From positions 8,106,487 through 8,170,486 of the forward strand of contig CM035354.1 of the NCBI GenBank assembly GCA_020137815.1: 64,000 nucleotides of DNA. Reading direction: 5' to 3'. Numbering within the stretch: position 1 is the stretch's first letter; every line of letters starts with the position of its first letter. The notes under the pieces are model-generated. The model did not search any database. It was not told the DNA's origin and was given only the letters and a program-made list of their open reading frames with translations. The position numbers and the translations under genes are program-made. The DNA is from Hormiphora californensis (Eukaryota; Ctenophora; Tentaculata; Cydippida; Pleurobrachiidae). Below, piece after piece: positions 56,390 to 64,000 of the stretch.

Positions 56390-57568
56390 ACTGTCTTTGC
56401 ATCACCTGCGATTTTGGGTCATGACCGGGCTCCATTAAACTAACCAAAACTCATCGAAAAATTGGTCAAAATGGTTCTAACAAAAACCAGTCTTCTAGAG
56501 AATTGTCTGGCGAACATTTTGGTCGCAAGATTGACTTTCCAAGTCTTACCAATCTTCAGATATCGTCGTAAAGTCAAAATTACGTGTTCATGAAATCCGA
56601 CCGGGGTTCACGTTTTGAAAAATTCACAAGTGCAAAGTTGCTCGGATCACATTGCATCCCACATAAGAGTTGTAGGAAACTGTCTGGCGGTCATTTTGGT
56701 ACCCGGGTTTTTGTCCTAACTCAATGTTTAGAGTGTCTTATGACTGTCTAAAGACGAAATTCAACCAGCATTTTCGAGGGGATCATGTGTCATCAACAAA
56801 TGGGTAAAATGATTTGAAATTTACAAGAGCTTCATTGGAATCGTCTAAGGTTCATCTTGATACCATGGTTTTTTCCGTAGCTCTACGTTTAAGTTGCGTT
56901 ATGACTGTAGGAACATGAAGATTTTTCTATGCTGAGTCTTAGTTGGTATCGGCTCACAACCCCTAATTAGGTGGCTCGGTGTCGTGTGTAATCCAATGAT
57001 AATCAGCACATATCGTCTCAATTTCATCTAGACACTTGACAGGGTTGTTATGACGATTTGGCAAGGCCCCTGTTAATGTGTAGGATACGCAAGTGGTCTA
57101 TCTCAACCCTATCATGCACTAAGATGTTATTCAAGCAGCTATGAGCTTCATAACAGGGCAAAATGCAATGCGATACCTGAGACCACTTTTGGGAAAATTC
57201 CAGTTCTGACAGTCATAAGACATTCTAAACATTGAGCTAGGATAAAAACCCGGGTACCAAAATGACCGCCAGACAATTTCCTACAACTCTTATGAGGGAT
57301 GCAATGTGATCCGAGCAACTTTGCACTTGTGAATTTTTCAAAACGTGAACCACGGTCGGATTTCATGAACACGTAATTTTGACTTTACGACGATATATCT
57401 GACGATTGGTAAGACTTGGAAAGTCAATCTTGCAACCAAAATGTTCGTCAGACAATTCTCTAGAAGACTGGTTTCTGTTAGAACCATTTTGACCAATTTT
57501 TCGATGAGTTTTGGTTAGTTTAATGGAGCCCGGTCATGACCCAAAATCGCAGGTGATGCAAAGACAGT
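56390..57568. mobile_element. Foldback element with ~360-bp imperfect inverted arms
   Basis: The arms 56390-56749 and 57208-57568 are inverted copies at roughly 95% identity by eye, each starting at its outer end with ACTGTCTTTGCATCACCTGC. The 458-bp centre is unrelated and has no convincing ORF. No clear target duplication was identified. It lies 300 bp upstream of ATP5PB. Confidence 0.8.
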
Positions 57569-57578
57569 AGTGTCCCTC

Positions 57579-57899
57579 ATGGTACTACTGGCCACAGCAT
57601 ATGGCAAGAAAAGGCGAGAAATACGGGCGGATAAGCGGAACAGGGAGGCAAAGAACTCGGTGAAAAAAAGAAAGTGGGAAAATTTTGAAATTTTGAAACT
57701 TTTGTTTCTCACGATTTGCGAGATTGTTGCGCGCGCAATTTGCACGGTTTTGTTGATAACATTCGCCGGCTACGTTTTGATTCACAAATTGCAGCGACGC
57801 GACTTGATCTTTTTATTTATTTTGCCTTCAAAGTTTTTTGTGAACTTTTTGAAAAATGAAACCCACATTTTTGAAAAATACAAATACAAATACAATTAA
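57579..57899 (+). CDS. Doubtful 106-aa ORF, basic with one membrane segment
   Basis: Starts MVLLATAYGKKRREIRA right at the outer edge of the foldback element. It has a very basic N-terminal half and one hydrophobic stretch (AICTVLLITFAGYVLIHKL). I recognise no family. It could be chance in AT-rich sequence. Confidence 0.2.
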   Translation: MVLLATAYGKKRREIRADKRNREAKNSVKKRKWENFEILKLLFLTICEIVARAICTVLLITFAGYVLIHKLQRRDLIFLFILPSKFFVNFLKNETHIFEKYKYKYN

Positions 57900-59399
57900 C
57901 GTTTATATTCCGCTTTGGGGCTAAATAAATGCTAACACTAATCAGCTGATCGGAACAGCGTCCTCCCAGTATTAACTAGCCTTCTAAAACGGCACCTATA
58001 GGATTTAAGATCCTTTGAAGTCTAATAAGTAACGTCGATAGTCGATATATTAGATAATGATATGAAAATAAATATAATGTATTAATAAATTATAGAAAAG
58101 TTTTAAATAAATTATAGAAAAGTATTAACTAGCCTCCTAAAACGGACCTGTAGGATTTAAGATCCTTGAAAGTCTAATAAGTAACGTCGATAGTCGATAT
58201 TAGATAATGATATGAAAATAAATATGTATTAATAAATTATAGAAAAGTAATTCTACTTGTGATATAATCAATTGATAATTAATTACTTGATTAACTGATA
58301 AGATGATTAATAAATAAAAACTGAGGTATTAGTTAAGTTAAGTAATACGAAGTAAGAATACTATTGATTAAGTTAGAAAAGTATTAATCAAATTAATACG
58401 GAGTAGGAATATGTATTATAACGATATATTTAAGTTGATAAGTAATAATAGAATAATAGCTAAGTAGATATAGTAACTATGACTTGAAAAAGAACTAAAC
58501 CAACCTCCGAAAGGTATAATATAGCTAAGTAAGATTAAGTTGTTAATAAGTTGATACATATCAGAATAAGATTAAAAATTAAAAATGGAGAAGACCATTA
58601 AAGGTCAGTCAGGTAAGCTAATTACAGGATTAACTAAGTTAATAACTAAATGTGCCAAGTGCAAAAGTAGGCTAACGTAGAAACTAACGACTAGCCCGTC
58701 CCAAAGATGATTAACTCTCAAAAACACACTATCCACACTCAACTGAACACATTCTCTGATCTCCACACTCAATTGAACAAAAGAGAGTTTATAAACGTTC
58801 TCCCCACCCTGGCACATCCGGTATCGTCGCCCTGGCTCCTCAGGGGCTCACTCACTCAAAAATCCTAGAACTCTACTCTGGCCAGGAACATCAGAAACTC
58901 ATAAACACACAAAAACTCGAAAGCTACTCTTGGCATATAATAGACCCCTACTCAGCTCAGATGTAGGAGGAAAGGACTTCGATGATTAGTAATTATCATA
59001 GGATAGGAGTTGCATGATAGGAATGGTATTCAGATAGGAATGTTGACCAATTAGGAATCATCGTTGCCTCCGGATAGCAACAGTTACGCTGCTCGAAACT
59101 TCAGACTCCCAGCCCTTACAGAGACCCAACACTTCGACCAAACACCTCGCAGAGTCCAGCAAAAGGAGCCCTCACCGAAACCTTCCAGAGGCCTCTTATA
59201 CTTCGACTTCAAACACTACAAAGCATAACAACTTCAACTCTAAATCCAATACAACTCCATGTACCACCACTTAGCTCCACATCTGCTTCCAAACAAGCTC
59301 CAAACCCTCACCGCCTCAAACTACAGACACAACCCTACTTCATCTCCACCGACAGAAGACGACAATCTCCCCAACTCCGGAAACATAACACAACCTAAG
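57900..59399. repeat. AT-rich region with a ~130-bp imperfect tandem duplication
   Basis: Copies at about 57970-58110 and 58123-58255 share TATTAACTAGCCT.CTAAAACGG, GTAACGTCGATAGTCGATAT and ATTATAGAAAAGT. The rest (58260-59400) has no gene I can support; 59040-59400 is unusually C/A-rich on the plus strand and may be the 3' UTR of the adjacent LINE. Confidence 0.6.
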
Positions 59400-61574
59400 T
59401 AAAGACTCTACCAAAAGATGCTTTTCAACGTCTCTTTTAAAGCGGTCCAAGACTCAGTTGATCTTAGTCCTCTTGGCAGTTGATTCCAAAATCGAGGGCC
59501 ACAGATACGAACGCCTTTTCGCTGAGTTTGTATTTTGTCCTCGGTGTCTCCAAAAGAAGGTGGTCATCATCTTCCTGAGGCTCATGGACTTTCTCCTCTT
59601 CTCTTCTCAATCGGTCGGATAGATACCCCGGAGCAAGGCCATTTACACATTTGTAAACCAGTACACAGATCTTGATTCAATCCTCTCAGCAACTGGAAGA
59701 AAGTGTAATGCTTCCTTAGTAGTTAGTAGTACCTCTCCATTTCTTTGACCATAAACAAATCTCGCTGCTGCATTTTGAACTTTCTGCATTCTGTCGAGGT
59801 TCTTCTTGGTGATCCTACCAGAAGGAATTGCAGTAGTCTAGCTTAGAATGCACTAGGCTTGATACGAGGGTCGTCCTGAGTTCTTTTTGATAGTTGCCGC
59901 CTATCGCCCGAGTTCACTAGCGTAGCGTTGCATGGCTTTTACAACTCTAGTTACATGTTCATCAAAACTTAGGTTTGAGTCAAAATATACCCCAGGTTCC
60001 TCACAGATAAGCGACGGGCAAAGGATCACATATCCGTTGACAGCTGAAAGGAGTTCTGAATATCATTATCCCTAGGTGATAGAATCAGATTTCAGTCTTC
60101 GATGGGTTGAGGCGTAGGAAGCTAGATGTTAGCCAGGACCGTATACAGCTGTACAATTCTGCAGTCTCAGTTCTGTGTCAGCATAATTCTCTGAGGAGAA
60201 AGCAGCATAGATCTGAGTGTCGTCTGCAAAGTGTATGTGCACACCATGCTTTAGGGCGATAGTTCAGTTCAGCTGTGTAACATATAAGAGTATGGGACCC
60301 AAAATAGATCCCTGTGGAACCCCAATACCAATGCCCGTAAGAGCTGATTAACGTCTCCAACCGAAACTGATGCACTTCTCCCCGAGAGGTAGCTTTCAAA
60401 CCATGCCAGGGACGTACCTTAAATCCAAACAACTTCTGAAGACGTCGAAGCAAGACTGAGTGATTCACAGTGTCAAACGCTGCACTCATATCTAAGAGTA
60501 AAAGAGCAACCTTGATTTAGAGTCAGTTAACATCAGCAGGTCGTCCAGAATTCGAAGAGTTGCCGTCTCACAGCTTTTATTGATCGGTAGGCTGATTGAT
60601 TTTTGGGCAGCAACGCATTTTCCTCCAGGTGTCTGACAAACTGATCAGCAGCACACTTCTCGATCAGTTTTCCAAGAAACGGTAGGTTGCTGACTGGCCT
60701 ATAATTGCCGAGGTCATCTGGATCTAAGTCAGCTTTTTTGATGAGGGACGAATTAAAGCAGTCTTTAACTCGGACGGAAAAACCCCTGTAGACAGGCTAG
60801 TGTGACAATCTGGGCAGGATGGGTAGAAAGTTCAGCGAAGAGATTATGCACATATGAAGTAGGAGAGGATCTAATCACAATGCTTTGTTCCCATATCCAG
60901 TAGAGTTGAACGAAGTGTCTCATCAGAAACGTTTCGTAAACTTGAAAGTAGGTGCTGTTTTCTGTTGAGTACTGGTTTCCTGTGAAGGGGGCATATTCTC
61001 CTGTCGCTCTTCTCCATGGGCCTGGTAGATCTTTTCAACTTTTCCTTTAAAAGCGTTCATAAATGCCTCAGCAAGGTCAGTATGCTCGATGTTGCCAGGT
61101 ACAACCACTGGCTTCTCCCTGCCCAACAGAGTATTTGCAGTCTGCCACGTTCACGAGGATCGTGTCGTTGCTTCCAGCTTTACAGTAAAAAAGCCTTCCC
61201 TTACACCTTTATCACCCTCTCCGTCTCTTTCTCCTGGGCTTGGACCCTGGAAAAGTTCAAGTAATTCCAACGGTTTGTAGATTTTCTCAGCTTACCCTGT
61301 ATTTCTCTCTTTCCCTCTTCGTAACCTCTTCGCCGTTTGACATTCTCAAGTTTTGATTATACCACTGGACATTTCTCGTTTTCACTTTCTTGGTAACATA
61401 GGGTGCTCTCTTGTCCAATAAAGATCGTGTTACAGAGTTGTAGAGACTCACACAGCCATCTAACTCATCCGGTAGTTCTCCGCAAGATCCAGTCGAGTAT
61501 GTCCATCCTGAGATCCTCTATATCGAAGTCCTTCATCATCCGACTCGTAACTATTTTGTATTCTGAGGTCGTAC

Positions 61575-62228
61575 TTATACCGAAACGTCAAAAAGAAGCT
61601 CACAAGAGAATGATCGGGCAGTACCGAGACCGGTAACGTCAACATCACTTAAACCGATATCCTCTCCTTCCCTAGTTAGCACCAAATCCAGAGTTCCACC
61701 TCTCGAGTGAGTTGGGCCTACCACGTTTTGTATCCAACCTTCCGAGTCAATTAGTTCCTTGAAACGTCTTGTAAAACTATCAGTTTCGTCCTGAAATCTA
61801 ACATTGAAGTCACCCAGAAGGATCGGTACACCTCCTTTCGAGATAAATGACGATAGGTAGGCACTGAATTCAGCTAAAAATTGTGCATGTTCATTTCCAG
61901 TGCGGTAAATCACTGAAATACGGAGACCTACACTTCCCTTTACAAATGCTTCTGTGCACTCAAACGTTCTCGATTTAACGCTCTGCCTGTTAAACTTTAT
62001 ATCATCTCGAAAGATAAAGCCAACACCACCACCTCTCTTACCCCCACGTCTCGCCGCATTAACCAGTGTGTACCCAAACTCCTTGAACTCAACCGCTAAT
62101 GCCGATTCATCTGAATTTAGCCAGGTTTCTGTCAGCGCCAGTATTGCCAAATTGTGCTCGACCATCATTTCTATTACCGAGTAAACTTTATTTCTTAGAG
62201 AAAAGCAGTTCGCGAGACCAACCTTCAA
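61575..62228 (-). pseudogene. LINE ORF2 endonuclease domain (EEP/APE type), fragment
   Basis: 217 open codons. Apurinic-type endonuclease motifs are present: LAILALTETWLNSDE, GGGVGFIFRDDI, PILLGDFNVRF (catalytic Asp/Asn) and GGTLDLVLTREG. The final catalytic SDH-type region is lost after a frame break near 61640. It nicks target DNA in LINE retrotransposition. Confidence 0.85.
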
Positions 62229-62263
62229 TGACCTACACTTAAGTCGTTGTCCCTCATTCCTCC

Positions 62264-62800
62264 TCAGTTTTTTGAGTTCTTTAGTTTGAGCAGGTACACA
62301 GGACAGTCAAATGATCCGGCATTATGATTACATGCTCTTCCCCTCAGTTGCGGATCCCTCCCTCTCTTACAGTTCACACAACATACCTTTGATCTGTCAG
62401 GACAGTCTCTCGTTCTGTGGCTTTCAGCACAGAACATGCAAGAAGGTTCGGTCTGCTCACATTCGTTCGACTTATGTCCAAATCTCTGGCATTTGAAACA
62501 TTGAGGAATGTAATACCGGTCTTCAACTCTACAAGAACTATTTCCCACGTACAAGCGACCTCTAGCCGTAAGGAAGTCTCGGATTTCACACGATACCCGT
62601 ACTCCCACTGATGCCCTCATCCTATCCCCGGACTTACCAACATACACAACATCAAACTTATCTCCCCTCTCAATCATCGCTCTCACCTCAGGATTCTTCA
62701 TCTTAACCGCATCTACTATGTCGTTATTGAGTTCGTCACGTGAAACCCTGTCAACCCACCTTTTTACTTCTTTGGAAAATATCGCTGTTTCAGCTCGTGT
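62264..62800 (-). pseudogene. LINE ORF1 fragment with CCHC zinc knuckles
   Basis: Encodes KRWVDRVSRDELNNDIVDAV, then VKMKNPEVRAMIERGDKFDV and a fold like an RNA-binding domain. Zinc knuckles follow: CFKCQRFGHKSNEC, CMFCAESHRTRDC and CVNCKR. It ends KLKNSKN just before ORF2. The N-terminus is missing, consistent with 5' truncation near 62815. Confidence 0.8.
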
Positions 62801-62815
62801 TGAACACGTTAACTA

Positions 62816-63411
62816 AACTAAACTCACAGGAGTAGTAGTGCAATGGTGAAGTGAGTTGTTGAAATGGTGCATGAGGGCCATACGGCGCTCAGGAAAGAAA
62901 AACTCAGCGCCAATTCGGCGAGTGATCACCCGGACATCGTCAGCTAATCCCCCGTCGAGCATATTCCTCGGGTCCAAGGTACCAGACAGACACACACACA
63001 TGGTGAGAGACAAAAATGTACTGACGTGAATATCATCTGGAATTGCTTGCCAAAATAAAGAGCACTAGAAACAGAGAATATTATGCTTTAATATCCCTAG
63101 CGGCATCCCCTCATCGAAAGCTTAAGAGCCTCTTTTCTCACTCTCTTTTCTCCCTCTCTCTCCCTTTATCTCTCCCTTTCTCACTCTATTTCTCACTTTA
63201 AAGATCACATGACAGAAGGTGTTGACCAATCGCTATGACTTGCGACAGGATCCTTTATCTCACAAACGCGTGTTATCAATATGCTCTCTCTCTCTCTCTC
63301 TCTTTCATTCTTGTCTATCTGTTACTTTTTGTTGTGCATATGTTCGTGCAGTCTCATCTGTAGACACACCTCTCTCCTTCACTCTGCATAGTGCATTGCA
63401 GTAGTACCGCC
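62816..63411. other. Intergenic, presumed promoter region of the WDR62-like gene
   Basis: Contains short CT-rich tracts (63120-63200 and 63282-63304). No gene or RNA recognised. Confidence 0.5.
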
Positions 63412-63782
63412 ATGTTTCTAATCCTTGTTGTTTTTTATTTATCACTCCTTGTCGCAATAGTCGGAACTATAATGCTTGGTGTACCGTCATCTCGACAACC
63501 AGCTGATAACAGTGATCATAACTTTGAGATAAATTTACGGAGACCAGTCTCCAAGAAACCCCGGCCAAGTAGTTTTCTTAGTTCGACTGGGCTGAAAAGG
63601 AAGCCTTCCTTTAGGAAAAGTACAGGAGTATTTCAGGTATAGAACTAGGATATTGATTTGTTGATCTTGTGTAACATCCCCCCCTCCCAGGTAAAACTTG
63701 AGAAGGTCCTGGGTGTATCAGCGTCCAGTAATAACTCCTTCACCTATGAACCCAACTCAGGAACTCTTCTCTATACTGCTGG
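63412..63782 (+). CDS. WDR62: WDR62/MAPKBP1-like WD40 protein, first two exons (cut by window edge)
   Basis: WDR62 and MAPKBP1 are WD40 scaffold proteins for JNK signalling and spindle poles/centrosomes. Exon 1 is 63412-63636 and exon 2 is 63691-63782 (ends in phase 2 before GTAAGA). Exon 2 reads VKLEKVLGVSASSNNSFTYE and TLLYTAG, matching the opening of both vertebrate proteins (VKLEKVLGIT...Y.AGCVVV). Exon 1 carries a basic Ser-rich linker (GLKRKPSFRKSTGVFQ), like vertebrate sequences before this point. It begins, however, with a hydrophobic stretch, MFLILVVFYLSLLVAIVGTI, not known to me in this family. Which of the two paralogues it represents cannot be decided. No third exon is identified before the end of the window. 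Confidence 0.7.
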
Positions 63783-64000
63783 GTAAGATCCACACAATGA
63801 AGCCCCTCTAGAAACTAGGGAGGGTTCTGAGTGGTATGTGTATTGTTCTTTTTGTTGTTGTTGTACATATGATATAAAGGGGAGAAGAACAAAACAATGC
63901 TCTGTACCATACAATTTCCTGTTTTGTTTCACACACAGTACACACACCACATACACAGCTTAAAATGTTTTCAAAGAAATGGCTGTACTGAGACATGAAG

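Larger units (their letters stand above)
59400..62815 (-). mobile_element. Decayed, 5'-truncated CR1-like LINE retrotransposon
   Basis: In minus-strand order: ORF1 remnant (62264 to about 62800), ORF2 endonuclease (61575-62228), linker, reverse-transcriptase remnants (about 60178-60750) and a C-terminal tail ending near 59410. RT hallmarks seen in shifting frames are SAAFDTVNHSVLLRRL, GVPQGSILGPILL and FADDTQIYAAF; the tail reads RICGPRFWNQLPRGLRSTES. The general pattern is that of the CR1/L2/Rex group. ORF2 is broken by several frameshifts, so the copy is inactive. Confidence 0.85.

Noticed and set aside
61575-62228. A cellular AP endonuclease gene
   Set aside because: The adjacent zinc-knuckle ORF1 and CR1-like RT remnants on the same strand show it belongs to a LINE.

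Overview
This window is eukaryotic and almost certainly from an invertebrate animal. It carries multi-exon genes with GT..AG introns, mostly 60-300 bp, and the proteins are clearly metazoan: MAP2K1/2 with a MEK-type D-site, SEC61A, NRAMP, the exocyst subunit EXOC1, WASHC3, ATP5PB and a WDR62/MAPKBP1-like protein, plus a set of axonemal/ciliary genes. Long GA/CT and CA microsatellites, MITE-like foldback elements and a decayed CR1-type LINE fill the gaps. I cannot fix the phylum. Acceptor-like AG sites sit directly before many start codons, which would suit a lineage with spliced-leader trans-splicing (ctenophore, hexactinellid sponge, hydrozoan and others), but that is inference.

Layout. 1-2380 (-): 5' part of an unrecognised acidic, repeat-rich protein. 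3096-5866 (-): SLC11A/NRAMP metal transporter. 6468-10238 (-): EXOC1. 10606-14429 (+): SEC61A, head-to-head with EXOC1. 14817-16723 (-): unrecognised 479-aa protein, head-to-head with TMEM232. 17196-33232 (+): five tightly packed same-strand ciliary genes, TMEM232, CFAP299, CABCOCO1, CCDC180 and EFCAB6, with gaps of only about 90-320 bp. 34326-39235 (-): PB1-ZZ protein (p62/NBR1-like) with an intronless 7TM receptor on the opposite strand inside intron 2. 41082-48680 (-): MAP2K1/2 (MEK) in 11 exons, with an intronless FAD oxidoreductase on the same strand inside intron 4. 49772-53306 (-): large unrecognised protein rich in SUMO-consensus motifs. 53560-54467 (-): WASHC3. 54825-56089 (-): ATP5PB. 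56390-57568: foldback element. 57900-59400: AT-rich repeats. 59400-62815 (-): 5'-truncated, frame-broken LINE. 63412 to the edge (+): start of a WDR62/MAPKBP1-like gene.

How the genes relate. The most notable biology is the ciliary array. Its short spacings and acceptor-like sites at the starts of downstream genes look operon-like, and the divergent 479-aa gene is a guilt-by-association ciliary candidate. The second is the FAD oxidoreductase in a MEK intron, whose acceptor lies only 35 nt after the MEK exon 4 donor and is in frame with it.

Quality caveat. About 14 single-base frame breaks, mostly one extra base, lie in EXOC1, CFAP299, CABCOCO1, CCDC180 and EFCAB6, while SLC11A, SEC61A, MAP2K, WASHC3, ATP5PB, the PB1-ZZ gene and others read cleanly. 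Exact restoration of conserved residues points to uncorrected long-read insertions rather than pseudogenes.
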